In this document: positions 51,500-62,121 of the stretch, in pieces
Layout of the letters: every line of letters starts with the position of its first letter
Numbering within the stretch: the first letter of the stretch is position 1
Assembly: GCF_937616625.2 (NCBI RefSeq)
Contig: NC_065570.1
Span: 19,058,046-19,122,045 of the forward strand
DNA: 64,000 nt
Direction of reading: 5' to 3'
From: Mercurialis annua
Lineage: Eukaryota > Streptophyta > Magnoliopsida > Malpighiales > Euphorbiaceae
Position numbers and translations under genes: made by a program
Notes under the pieces: model-generated
What the model saw: only the letters and a program-made list of their open reading frames with translations
What the model was told of the DNA's origin: nothing
Database searches by the model: none

Positions 51500-51740
51500 A
51501 ACCTATTTTCTGATTCTTTTTCCTTTCTTTCTTTTTCCTTCTTCTCCCCAAAAACAAAACCGGCGCACTCTCTCCTCTACCCGCGGCACTCTCTCCTTCT
51601 CCTCTTCTCTCCACCGCACTCTCTCCTCTTTCAACTCCGACGCTTCTCTCCACCGCCGTACTGTTCCTCTTCCCTTCCATTCTCCACCGCCGACCGTTCC
51701 ATTCTCCACCGCCGGTCGTTCCATTCACTGACAGGTAAGG
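51500..51740 (+). other. Pyrimidine-rich leader region of CACTA-2
   Basis: Strongly CT-rich + strand with repeated CACTCTCTCC and CTCCACCGCC, like a plant 5' untranslated leader. The open frames on the opposite strand are Arg/Glu-rich and look like a by-product of this composition. Confidence 0.55.
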
Positions 51741-52470
51741 TTTGAGTTTTATTTTTTTTGTTTTAACTTTTAATTTATTATATAATTTGTTTTTTATAAT
51801 CAGTTTTCCGGTGACGCCCCCGCTGCCCTTCCGCCTCCGTTGACTGTTGCCCATCCGCTGCCTCCGCGCGACGATCCCGGTAAATATCAGTTTATATATT
51901 TGTTATTTTATTAATAAAATAAATTAATTTGTTTATTATTTATTAGTTGTTAAATATTAGATAATTAGGTTAATTTAATTAGATTTTTGGTAATTTAATT
52001 AGGGTAATTCAGTTTATAAGATTATCATTTAATGTAGGTTAAATGAATTTAAATTTATGTTAGTTAATTAGTATAATCACAATTAGAGTTTATAATAATT
52101 AGAATAAATATAATTTTTATTATAATTTTAGTTTAAATTATATAATATATATATATATATATATTAATTGATAGTGTTTAGGTTAATTGTTAGGTTAAAT
52201 TAGATTAAAAGTAGTTAATTTGTATTAACTAATTAAAAAATTATAATTGTGTAATTAGTATTAATTGTAAGTATTTTTATTAATTGTTAGATAAATTAAT
52301 TAATAAATTAGTTAATTAATAATTATTTTAGTTTAATTGAGATTACATTAGTTCATTAATTAATTAGATGATTTTAGTTAATTAGAGTAATTAACATAGT
52401 AAATGTTAAATTCGGTATAATTGTATTGTGTTGTTGGTTTGTACGTTTTGTAATTTATTTGCAGGACTTT
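51741..52470 (+). other. AT-rich intron-like region of CACTA-2
   Basis: About 700 bases dominated by TTAATTAG-type words and an (AT)n run at about 52146-52164, ending TTTATTTGCAG at 52465. It reads like intron sequence. The short frame after it (MGDSLFRGSAAKF from 52479) is not recognised. Confidence 0.5.
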
Positions 52471-52795
52471 CCTGAAAAATGGGTGATTCTCTTTTTAGGG
52501 GAAGTGCTGCCAAATTTTTATTAGAGAAACGAACTTGATAAATATTAATATATTATTATTATGCTAGGTTTGCATTCGTTGATGGTTGCTGATATAGCCG
52601 TTTATTGCCGCTCACATTTATTTCGACTGATCCTGCTGTTTCTTCGATCTTTTGCGGTTCTGCACGTCAACAAGTAGGTGTTATTGCTTATTGTTTTTTT
52701 TATTTACAGTACATTGAAGTATATCATTCAACCTAAAATGACCTCAATTTTATTCCCACCGAATAAAATCGTAAACCTAGCCGTAGATTTCCCGT

Positions 52796-52826
52796 CCCGT
52801 GTGTTCAAGAGATTGAACGACACGGG
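52796..52826. repeat. Hairpin with GAGA loop in CACTA-2
   Basis: CCCGTGTGTTCAA (52796-52808), loop GAGA, then TTGAACGACACGGG (52813-52826), complementary with one bulged base. It is followed by TGTACAGTTTGTACAG. It lies about 400 bases upstream of the transposase N-terminus. Confidence 0.75.
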
Positions 52827-53207
52827 ATTGTACAGTTTGTACAGTTCGCAAAACTAGTCCTCCCGTAACTCGACCACGAAAACCATATATGTCTAGTAGC
52901 GGTAGAAAAATATTTGGTTGTTTTCTAGCGTTTGTTCTCCGAGTGGATGTATAGTATATTTTTTGTAACACTTATTCCTCGCGGAATATATAATTGGTGT
53001 TACAACGCATATACTAAATATCGCACTTAAGGAGAGCGACGCCGGAAGGTTGGCAAATATTTTTCTCCGTTGCTAGGCATATATCGTGGCCGAGTTAAGG
53101 GGCACCAATTTTGCGAATGAGATAGGTCCATACCTTTAAAGCAGTCAATTACATTGACTTTGCTATTTCTCGAGCGAAAACCCCTCCTATGTATTCGTGC
53201 TACAGAA

Positions 53208-53406
53208 ATGGAATAAGATCGAAGTTGGATGTATAGGCGGCTCCAGGGCGGGTTGCTGTACCCAGGTTTTGACGAGCGCGTACAAGAGTTTGTGAATTTC
53301 GCCTTACGCCATCCTTCGTGTATGAGTGGGGCTGAGATTAAAGGTCCTTGTCCTAGGACAAGATACAAACATACGAGTTATCGGGATGTCGAAACAGTGA
53401 AGCTTC
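53208..53406 (+). pseudogene. CACTA transposase, N-terminal transposase-associated domain (5' part)
   Basis: From the ATG at 53208 the frame reads ME, a stop at 53214, then DRSWMYRRLQGGLLYPGF, EFVNFALRHPSCMSG and CPRTRYKHTSYRDVETVKL. This is the typical start of plant Tnp2-type proteins (transposase-associated domain): an SWMY-R motif followed by the HP-CMSG and C-C-R region. The second conserved Cys of the C-x-C-x-R segment appears replaced (PCPRTR). The frame is cut after ETVKL by the copia LTR and resumes at 62121 in the same frame once the insertion and one target copy are removed. Upstream sequence to about 52990 is not recognised. Confidence 0.88.
53402..53406. other. Target-site duplication of the copia element, left copy (GCTTC)
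   Basis: Partner at 62117-62121 is ACTTC, one mismatch. Collapsing the two restores the transposase reading frame across the site. Confidence 0.85.
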
Positions 53407-53838
53407 TATTGGTGCAGCGGGACGTGAGGGTCCGAATCGTATATTTCAGTTCAAAATTGGAATTCCAACAATTCGGATCAAGAAATTGATCATATCAATA
53501 ACAAATGGATCGTCGTATCATCTAGTAATTAAAGCACGCATCTAGAAACCATAAGAAGAATACCTATGTCGATTCTCCAACGATTCTTGTAGTCCCGATA
53601 GTACGGCGACCTCAAGCTCGTCCACACGAGTATGCGTCTGATTGAATCCTTGCCTTGAAGTAATCTGCAAGAGTTTCTCTTGCCGAGCAACCCTAAGCTC
53701 AAACTCTCGCCTCGATTACGTCTTTGTTGGGATGTATGATAAACGTTCTCCAAGCTTTTCTGTGATTGATGACTACTTCAACTCCTTCAAATATGGTCTC
53801 TTAAGTGTGGTGTGTGTAGAATGAGCAAAGGCAATCTA

Positions 53839-53846
53839 TATTTATA
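53839..53846 (-). promoter_or_regulatory. TATA box in the copia 3' LTR
   Basis: TATAAATA on the - strand in CCCTATAAATATAG. Equivalent to 60461-60468 in the 5' LTR. It would direct transcription leftward into CACTA-2 DNA. Confidence 0.65.
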
Positions 53847-53863
53847 GGGTAGAGCTTTGCTTA

Positions 53864-54250
53864 AGAATGCAACACCTCACATGCTAGGTGTCACACACCA
53901 AGCAAAGGTGTTGCCACCATTTGACACCTCACATGCTGAGTGTCACACACATAGCATAGGTGTTTCCACCATCTGACACATCACATGCTAGGTGTCACAC
54001 ATCAAGCATAGGTGTTGCCACATTCTGACACGTCGGATGCTAGGTGTCACACACAGAGACATATATGACATCATCACATGACATCATCACGTGACATCAT
54101 CATATGACATCATCGTGGCATCATCACATGACATCATCGTGACATCATCACATGACATCATCGTGACATCATCATCGTGACATCATCACATGACATCATC
54201 GTGACATCATCACATGAAATCATTGTGACATCATCACAAGACATCATCAC
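53864..54250. repeat. Minisatellites in U3 of the copia 3' LTR
   Basis: About three and a half copies of a roughly 55-base unit around CACCTCACATGCTAGGTGTC (to about 54050), then irregular GACATCATCACAT and GACATCATCGT units to about 54250. The second array is less regular than in the other LTR. Confidence 0.88.
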
Positions 54251-55450
54251 ATTAACTTGGATAAATTACAATTAGGTGCCTACTAATTTATAACTCTTAC
54301 AAATTAGTCCCTAATTTATACTTGTTTTTCATCTTAGATTAATTTCCGAGATATGCTAGTATCTATATGAAATCGATCTCTCGTAAACTCAATCGGTTGC
54401 ACACCCTATTGTGTGTGACTAACTAGGTCCATATCTATATGGCAACGAGAGTCATAAGAAATGCCTTTCTTATATTAAATAATTAAATCCCATTAATTAT
54501 TAATTCTCGTAGATCGTGAGTGACGTCTAGCAACATATCACGACCCCCAAATAGATATGAATGTTTCGATGCATTCTTTATGAACCAATGTTCATAATTA
54601 CCGTACACTCAAAATTCCCTTCATCTAAGATTCCAATCTCGACTAGTGTCACGGTTAAGTCAAACACTGTATTTCTTGATTATATGACCTCATCTCTCAG
54701 TTCTAATTCTTGATAAATATGAATTCCACTAGAAGCAACTTTCTATGTAAGTCATATACTTTTGCGCAGGTTTTATCATCCACCAAGAACAATTTGAGAT
54801 AGCATAGAATCTTGTCTCCGTTCATCCAGGGTGATGAATCCTTTCTAGGTTAAACCCCTATCTCCATATACAACTAACTAGAGCCAACACATCCCGCGGC
54901 CCTAGCTCATGAAAGATCCAGGGTTAAGGAGTATCAAACTCTAATCACCTATATACAAGATAGTGTCACCGCAAGTCAAAGGACATATGTACATTATGAA
55001 CTAGATGACATTAAATTGACTTTAATGAATTACCATGTATAAGTCATCTAGCGTCACTTGTTCGACTCACTCAACACCTTGAGTGTCCACATGTTTATTC
55101 TGATCCCCATCAAGTAGTATGAGACTCACTACTTCCTATAATTAGCAACTCTTTACTAATCAGGAGAATAAATAGAGGTGACAATCTTTCCGGGATAATG
55201 CGATGCCCTTATTCGCAGGACCCCATCGATCGTGAACGGTTATTTAGATCACTTGTATAATAGAATATGTCACTCATATTCTTAACACCTTAAGAATAGA
55301 TTCTATCACAATGTTATAAGGACAATACGTAATACATGAACACTTAGTTGATGAGACACTTAGTTCAAATAGAACATATATATCTTTGTCATTCGGATTA
55401 ATTCTACAAATATACACGCTCAAATGGCCCTAGGGCACATACTACTAACA

Positions 55451-55463
55451 ATCTCCCACTTGC
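55451..55463 (-). other. Copia polypurine tract
   Basis: GCAAGTGGGAGAT on the - strand directly before the TGTTAGTAG start of the 3' LTR. This is the usual plus-strand priming site of plant copia elements. Confidence 0.85.
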
Positions 55464-56250
55464 ACTAGTGCCATTGACAACTATATCTAAGCCCCATCTT
55501 CACAAGATGTAAATATTAATGAATCTAAGTCATGTAAACCTTAATGACTCTAAGTCATGGGCTTTGTCAGTGGGTTAGCCGTGTTATTGGCTAATGCTAT
55601 CTTTTAGAGAAACAATTTTCTCTTTCCAACAATTTCATTAGATAATATGATAATGCCTTTCCTTATGTTCGGATAAATTGTGAGACCCGGTTTCTTTTGC
55701 TAGGGCAGTAGCACCATTGTGGTCGCAGAAAAGAGGAACTTTCGACTTAATGGTAGAAAATCGTACTTAGTTCAGTTACAAACTAATTTATCCAAACACC
55801 TTCTATTACGACATCTCATGTCATAATATACTCGGCTTCTATAATGGAGTATGTAGTTGATTCTTGTTTAGAACACTTCTAGCTCACTACTCCATCATTA
55901 TAGATAAATATGAATCTGGAGATAGACTCTCTATTATCCATATCTGATTATTAATCAGAATCTGTAAAACGGTCTACTTAAAAATCTCGTTCTCCATTTG
56001 TTAATATCATATCCTTAGTTCTATAAAAGTACTTAAAGATACCTTTAACAACCATCCAATGTTCTCAACATAGATTGGATTAAAACCGATTAGTCCCACT
56101 AACCGCATAGACAATTTCTAGCTTTGTATGTGGCAACACATACCTCACACTACCAATTGCCGAAGCTTATGGTATCTTTGCTAGATTCTTTCTTTCTTCA
56201 GAAGTTTCGGAAGACACTCCCTTTGAAAGATTTATTTTATGCCTAACTAG
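55464..56250 (-). pseudogene. Copia RNase H remnant
   Basis: Around 55800-55900 the - strand gives SKQESTTYSIIEAEYIM, matching the RNase H segment of copia polyproteins (KQ--V--ST-EAEY), followed by stops. The rest of the domain is barely readable. It sits between reverse transcriptase and the polypurine tract, as expected. Confidence 0.7.
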
Positions 56251-56299
56251 TATCAATCCTCTCTTAGAACTTCCATATTGAACTACTTCAATATCTTTT

Positions 56300-56930
56300 C
56301 TAAGAAGAGCCTTTAGGAGAAACCAATTATTCTCTTAGATCCATCTCTATAGAGTCTAATACTGAGAATTTAGGCTACCTCTCCGAGGTCTTTGATGGAG
56401 TACGTATTAGATAAACCAAAGTTTTACAAAAGTTAACATTCCGATATTATTATTTATTAGTAATAAGTTATCTACATACAAGATCATGAAAGTGAGTCTG
56501 CTCCCACTAACCTTCTTGTAAACATTGGGTTTATCATCGTTTTTAATAAATTCATAACTCCTTACGGATTTATCAAGACGATGAAACTTGAAGCTTTCTT
56601 TCCATCCACTAGGGATCATTTTTTCTTACACGCCTTGGAACCTTCTTCGGATTCAAAATCCTCAACTTATTCCATATAGATATACTCCTTAATTTAACCA
56701 TTAAGGAATGTGGTTCTTACATCCATATGTCCAACCACAAAAACTGAATGTGTAGCCTTGGTAAGAAAAATCTTAATGGACTTAAGCATGGCTACCGGCG
56801 ATAAAGTGTATTCACAATACAACTTCTTGCCTCTAGCAAAACTCTTTTGCAACAAGCCTAGCTTTAAAGGTCTCCACCTTTCCATTAGTACCAATTTTAC
56901 ATTTGAAGATCCATTTAAACCTTATTGGTA
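56300..56930 (-). pseudogene. Copia reverse transcriptase remnant
   Basis: Two readable pieces on the - strand. 56694-56894 contains YTLSPVAMLKSIKIFL and MDVRTTFLNG, matching the conserved F-PV---KS-R and QMDVKTAFLNG motifs. 56407-56619 contains YEFIKNDDKPNVYKKVSGS and FMILYVDNLLLI, the catalytic YVDD region with the second Asp replaced by Asn. Between them are in-frame stops and a frameshift. The loss of a catalytic Asp alone should abolish polymerase activity. Confidence 0.88.
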
Positions 56931-57539
56931 GAATACCTTTGGATGGATCGACTAGCTCCTAAAATTTAGTTTCTTTATATGGAATCCATTTCAGATTTTA
57001 TTCCTTCAAACCAATTTTGAAGAATCTATATCACATATAGTTTCCTCATAAGTAGAGGGATCAACACTTGATCTTTTACTCCATGACTAAACAACTCTTG
57101 TTTATCATGCGGGAAAACCATCTCTCTACGGTGGACGAGATACTCTACTTAATCTTCGAGTTGTTAATGTAGATACATCTTTTACTAACTCCGGCTTTTA
57201 GTGGGTTTGATCAATCTTCATTGATTCATTATTTTGTTGGTAACTAGATGACTCCTCATCTAATTCTATATTCCTTTCTTAGTGTCCCTCTTCAATAAAC
57301 GCTTTATTAAGAAAGACTACCACCGATAAACAACGATTGTTTGTTCGGTTCGAATATAGAAACAATATCCTATACTGTCTTTAGGATATCCAACATAACC
57401 TTTCCATGATTGATTTTGATTTCAAATTTATCGGATATCAGTTTCCTGATATGTTCCGAACACCCTCAAATCTTAACATCCTTAAGACTTGATTCCATAC
57501 AATATCTCATAAGGTATCTATGGTGCAAATTTAGTTGGA

Positions 57540-58110
57540 ATTTAATTTAGAATTTTATTTGCGGTAAGAAGTGCTTGACTCCATAACGAGATGGATAAAT
57601 CAGTAAATAGCCCACTATTTATCGTATCATGTCCCACATTGTACGATATTCCCTTCTTGACAGACACACCATTCAACCATGGTGTTCCCAAGGAGTAAGT
57701 TGAAAAATAATACCACATTCCTTTTAGGAACGTACCAAATTCTGTACTCAAGTATTCTTCCCTTTTCAATCACATCGTAAAGTTTTAATACTTTTTCCAA
57801 TTTGGTTTTTTACTTCATTCTTGAAGTCATTTGAACATTTCAAAATTTTCATGTTTGTTCTTCATAAGACAAACTTAACTATATCATGATAAATCATCGA
57901 TGTAGAAAATGAAGTATAAGTATCTACCTTGGTCCGTTTCTATAAACATACCATATACATCACTATGTATGATCTCTTAAACAGCCTTGGCTCTACCACT
58001 TTGTACCATAAAGAATGATCGGGTCATTTTGCCTTTAAGATACGACTCATAAGTCGAAAGCGATGCAAAATCTTGATTGCTCAAGATTCCCATCCTATCT
58101 AACTTGTTAA
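57540..58110 (-). pseudogene. Copia integrase remnant
   Basis: From 58110 leftward the - strand shows a pre-integrase-like segment (SYLKGKMTRSFF, near 58000-58060), then EIIHSDVYGM, with the first core Asp, and RYLYFIFYIDDLS (near 57890-57930), resembling Y-YF-TF-DD-S. 57542-57769 gives EYLSTEFGTFLK, GTPWLNGVS and NSGLFTDLSISLWSQAL, matching the copia E-LS-EF, GTPQ-NGV and LP--FW blocks. The stops and substitutions (WLNGVS lacking the usual Glu-Arg) mean it is dead. Confidence 0.85.
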
Positions 58111-58499
58111 GTCTATCTTTTGCAATATGTCCTAATCATAAGTGCCAAAATTGTTTAGAGATTTGATTACTTATGGTATTAATTTTAAAACATCTTTTGC
58201 ATCAAACATCTTTAATCAAATAATAAAGACCATTTTGTACATATCCACACCCAACTCCGTAGTATCAAACATAATACTACAAACATCCTTTATAAATGGA
58301 AAATCAACTACCAAAATTGTCATACAAATTCGGACATGATATTCCTATATATATTGGGTAAGTACAAAAATCTTGTTTAAGTACAACTTATGTTTATTTA
58401 AGAAAATTGAAGTTGATCCTATAGCTCTTGGCTTGCGTCATTCCTGAGATTTAAGATTACTTCATCTTTTTCCTTTCTTTCTCACTTTTACTAAATCCA

Positions 58500-58700
58500 T
58501 AAAAGATAAACAAATGTGAGAATGAGCATCGGTATTCAATACCCAAGCTTTTAAATGAGCAATTGACATTGGAACATGCGATAGACACATGTTCTTGATG
58601 GAGTTGTTCCTCCAGTCATTGCCCTTTAAATATTCATAATACTTAATGCAATTTCCATTTCAATGTCTTTCGGTTTGACAAAAGAAACACTTTTTTTTAT
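58500..58700 (-). pseudogene. Copia gag zinc knuckle and protease remnant
   Basis: 58648-58689 on the - strand encodes a CCHC knuckle (C-F-F-C, then H at position 9 and C at position 14) with a TGA where Trp follows the His. About 90 bases on, AWVLNTDAHSHICLS corresponds to the retropepsin region normally WVLDTG--SHIC. The catalytic Asp-Thr-Gly reads Asn-Thr-Asp, so protease would be inactive. The order gag, protease, integrase fits copia. Confidence 0.82.
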
Positions 58701-60014
58701 TGACCGAACCGCCTTTCAAATATTCCAAATATTTCCGGCAATAACTTATATTGTCCTACATCTTAACAAATGAAAACATTTTTCTTTGTTAACCGATGTG
58801 CATTTCTTTTTCGCAATAGCCTTGGAGGCATCTAAATATCTTAATCAAACAAAAATGATTTTAAACCACTAGCGGATTACTATCGTGAATGTCACTTTAA
58901 AGAATTCTATTTAATCTTATTATCCCTTAGATAGCAAAGATCTCTAATTAGTATTCATGTTATTTTTTATATTTAAACCATAATGATTTGGTCTTTATCA
59001 AAATGGCCTCCCACTATCTTTTTCGAATCCTACACTTCCAAAATAGGAAAAGTGAATCTTTGTTGGAAAAAGATTCAAGCGGATGATTGAATTCTTATAC
59101 TCATTTATCTTTCCCTCAAGTACTTAATGCTATTCTTGCGATCAAAATGATATATAAGTGAACAACTATTTGTTCATCATATCTCATATGAGGTTCAATC
59201 ATTTCCGGCTCCTAATGCTTTCACCCTCAATTACTTAATGCTATTCTTGGGTTTCCACATTAGTTAAGTTTAACCCATTGAATCAACTAAGATGTATGGA
59301 TTTGAATAATATAAGACTCAGGTATGCCTAATTGCCTTTCTCGCCGTATATTATATCGACTACACCCGCAACATCGCATGCTTAACAATAAACTCGACAA
59401 CATCTCTTGACGATATCATCTCACCCCTATGTATCCATAGCCGACAAGATGATAACTCAAAGCGTGTTAGTTTATTGCTCCAATGGAGAGCCATTGATAA
59501 ATCAATGTAATGATTAATCAATATAAACTTAATCTTTGTACTCTTAGGAAGATTTCTTAGGGTTTTAAGTTATTCCGGTCTCACTAAGCCCACAACACAT
59601 ATTAGCATGCATCTCATACATATTAAAGCTAAAATGAATCATGCAATCACACATGTATGATCATGGACTTCCTAGGTCTCATTCTTTAGCCACAAAAGAA
59701 TGAGCAAACTATTATTTGTTCCGCATGTTTTTTTTATGACAATATAATGCACAAGCGAGTCACGTATTGTGTTAAATAATCACATTAGAAAAATTCCCAG
59801 GATAGATTGGAGGGTCACGAGCGGACCACTTAAGTACCAATCTCCTAGACAGAATTTAATCAAATGTAATTAATGTCACAATACCGTTTGCTCGTTTTTG
59901 CAAACAAGACCTAAGCCCTCGGAATTATAAATTACATGCCAATTAATAATTCCTAAGTCCATGATTATTAATACATGCATTCAATCGTAAAGCTTTAATA
60001 CTCGATAATACGGT
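58701..60014 (-). pseudogene. Copia gag region and leader, not readable
   Basis: About 1.3 kb between the zinc knuckle and primer-binding site. By position this is the untranslated leader and gag. No frame longer than about 60 codons and no motif I can name, only AT-rich decayed sequence. Confidence 0.55.
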
Positions 60015-60027
60015 GGCTCCGATACCA
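60015..60027 (-). other. Copia primer-binding site (initiator Met-tRNA)
   Basis: TGGTATCGGAGCC on the - strand, one base inside the 5' LTR. It resembles the plant initiator Met-tRNA 3' complement TGGTATCAGAGC with one difference. This fixes the element's orientation as - strand. Confidence 0.9.
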
Positions 60028-60460
60028 CTGTTGGTGCAGCGGGACGCGAGGTTCCGAATCGTATATTTCAATTCAAAATTGGAATTCCAACAATTCGGAT
60101 CAAGAAATTGATCATATCAATAATAAATGGGTCGTCGTATCATCTAGTAATTAAAGCACGCATCTAGAAACCGTAAGAAGAATACCTATGTCGATTCTCC
60201 AACGATTCTTGTAGTCCCGATAGTACGGCGACCTCAAGCTCGTCCACACGAGTATGCGTCCGATTGAATCCTTGCCTTGAAGTAATCTGCAAGAGTTTCT
60301 CTTGCCGAGCAACCCTAAGCTCAAACTCTCGCCTCGATTACGTCTTTGCTGGGATGTATGATAAACTTTCTCCAAGCTTTTCTGTGATTGATGACTACTT
60401 GAACTCCTTCAAATATGGTCTCTTAAGTGTGGTGTGTGTAGAATGAGCAAAGGCAATCTC

Positions 60461-60468
60461 TATTTATA
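60461..60468 (-). promoter_or_regulatory. TATA box of the copia 5' LTR
   Basis: TATAAATA in CCCTATAAATAGAG on the - strand, a near-ideal plant TATA box. Transcription should start near 60430. A 74-codon upstream frame (60375-60151) follows and is open in both LTRs. Confidence 0.75.
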
Positions 60469-60494
60469 GGGTAGAGCTTTGCTTAAGAATGCAA

Positions 60495-60680
60495 CACCTC
60501 ACATGCTAGGTGTCACACACCAAACAAAGGTGTTGCCACCATTCGACACCTCACATGCTAGGTGTCATACACCAAGCATAGGTGTTGCCACCATCTGACA
60601 CATCACATGCTAGGTGTCACACATCAAGCATAGTGTTGCCACCTTCTGACACGTCAGATGCTAGGTGTCACACACAGAGA
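60495..60680. repeat. Palindromic minisatellite upstream of the TATA box
   Basis: About three and a half copies of a roughly 55-base unit containing CACCTCACATGCTAGGTGTC, itself an imperfect palindrome, then CACACACCAAGCATAGGTGTT. It lies 30-220 bases upstream of the TATA box. Confidence 0.88.
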
Positions 60681-60687
60681 CATACAT

Positions 60688-60923
60688 GACATCATCACAT
60701 GACATCGTCACGTGACATCATCATATGACATCATCGTGACATCATCGTGACATCATCACATGACATCATCGTGACATCATCACATGACATCATCGTGACA
60801 TCATCACATGACATCATCGTGACATCATCACATGACATCATCGTGACATCATCACATGACATCATCGTGACATCATCACATGACATCATCGTGACATCAT
60901 CACATGACATCATCACATTAACT
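60688..60923. repeat. 24-bp tandem repeat in U3 of the copia 5' LTR
   Basis: About eight regular copies of a unit made of GACATCATCGT and GACATCATCACAT. The unit length is a multiple of three, which keeps both strands open (a repeating SHDIIVTS or MMSCDDVT peptide). These are not genes. On the - strand it reads TGATGTCA, close to bZIP-type sites. Confidence 0.93.
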
Positions 60924-62116
60924 TGGATAAAATACAATTAGGTGCCTGCTAATTTATAACTCTTACAAATTAGTCCCTAATTTATACTTGTTCTTCATCT
61001 TAGATTAATTTCCGAGATATGCTAGTATCTATATGAAATCGATCTTTCGTAAACTCAATCGGTTGCACACCCTATTGTGTGTGACTAACTAGGTCCATAT
61101 CTATATGGCAACGAGAGTCATAAGAAATGCCTTTCTTATATTAAATAATTAAATCCCATTAATTATTAATTCTCGTAGATCGTGAGTGACGTCTAGCAAC
61201 ATATCACGACCCCCAAATAGATATGAATATTTCGATGCATTCTTTATGAACCAATGTTCATAATTACCGTACACTCAAAATTCCCTTCATCTAAGATTCC
61301 AATCTCGACTAGTGTCACGGTTAAGTCAAACACTGTATTTCTTGATTATATGACCTCATCTCTCAGTTCTAATTCTTGATAAATATGACTTCCACTAGAA
61401 GCAACTTTCTATGTAAGTCATATACACCTGCGCAGGTTTTATCATCCATCAAGAACAATTTGAGATAGCATAGAATCTTGTCTCCGTTCATCCAGAGTGA
61501 TGAATCCTTTCTAGGTTAAACCCCTATCTCCATATACAACTAATTAGAGCCAACACATCCTGCGGCCCTAGCTCATGAAAGATCCAGGGTTAAGGAGTAT
61601 CAAACTCTAATCACCTATATACAAGATAGTGTCACCGCAAGTCAAAAGACATATGTACATTATGAACTAGATGACATTAAATTGACTTTAATGAATTACC
61701 ATGTATAAGTCATCTAGCGTCACTTGTTCGACTCACTCAACACCTTGAGTGTCCACATGTTTATTCTGGTCTCCATCAAGTAGTATGAGACTCACTACTT
61801 CCTATAATTAGCAACTCTTTACTAATCAGGAGAATAAATAGAGGTGACAATCTTTCCGGGATAATGCGATGCCCTTATTCGCAGAACCCCATCGATAGTG
61901 AACGGTTATTTAGATCACTTGTATAATAGAATCTGTCACTCATGTTCTTAACACCTTAAGAATAGATTCTATCACAATGTGATAAGGACAATACGTAATA
62001 CATGAACACTTAGTTGATGAGACACTTAGTTCAAATAGAACATATATATCTTTGCCATTGGGATTAATTCTACAAATATATACGCTCAAATGGCCCTAGG
62101 GCACATACTACTAACA

Positions 62117-62121
62117 ACTTC
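62117..62121. other. Target-site duplication of the copia element, right copy (ACTTC)
   Basis: Partner of GCTTC at 53402-53406. Confidence 0.85.

Larger units (their letters stand above)
53407..55450 (-). repeat. Copia 3' LTR
   Basis: 2044 bases, matching 60029-62116 throughout, with a shorter minisatellite. Its outer terminal dinucleotide has mutated: the + strand starts TATTGGTG where the partner has TGTTGGTG. Confidence 0.93.
53407..62116 (-). mobile_element. Ty1/copia retrotransposon with both LTRs, defective
   Basis: An 8710-bp element. LTRs lie at 53407-55450 (3' in its own orientation) and 60029-62116 (5'). On the - strand each LTR starts TGTTAGTAGTATG and ends CACCAACA, the left copy ending CACCAATA. 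Downstream of the 5' LTR is a primer-binding site matching initiator Met-tRNA; upstream of the 3' LTR is a purine tract. Remnants appear in the order zinc knuckle, protease, integrase, reverse transcriptase, RNase H, and integrase before reverse transcriptase defines copia. Coding is broken by many stops, yet the LTRs differ by only about 2% by eye. It inserted into the CACTA-2 transposase. Confidence 0.93.
60029..62116 (-). repeat. Copia 5' LTR
   Basis: 2088 bases with intact TG...CA ends. It holds the promoter for the element. Differences from the other LTR are scattered substitutions plus minisatellite copy number. Confidence 0.93.

Noticed and set aside
51498..51854. 118-codon Arg/Glu/Gly-rich frame on the - strand
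   Set aside because: It reads the complement of a CT-rich leader. Composition explains the open frame, and the element's coding strand is +.
53027..53368. 113-codon frame on the - strand
   Set aside because: Antisense to the transposase-associated domain, which is clearly on the + strand.
60151..60375. 74-codon frame open in both copia LTRs (also 53529-53753)
   Set aside because: Conserved only because the LTRs are recent copies. It could be an upstream frame in the leader, but no family match supports a protein.
60731..60941. Repetitive frames MMSCDDVT and SHDIIVTS on both strands
   Set aside because: Translation of a 24-base minisatellite in the copia LTR.
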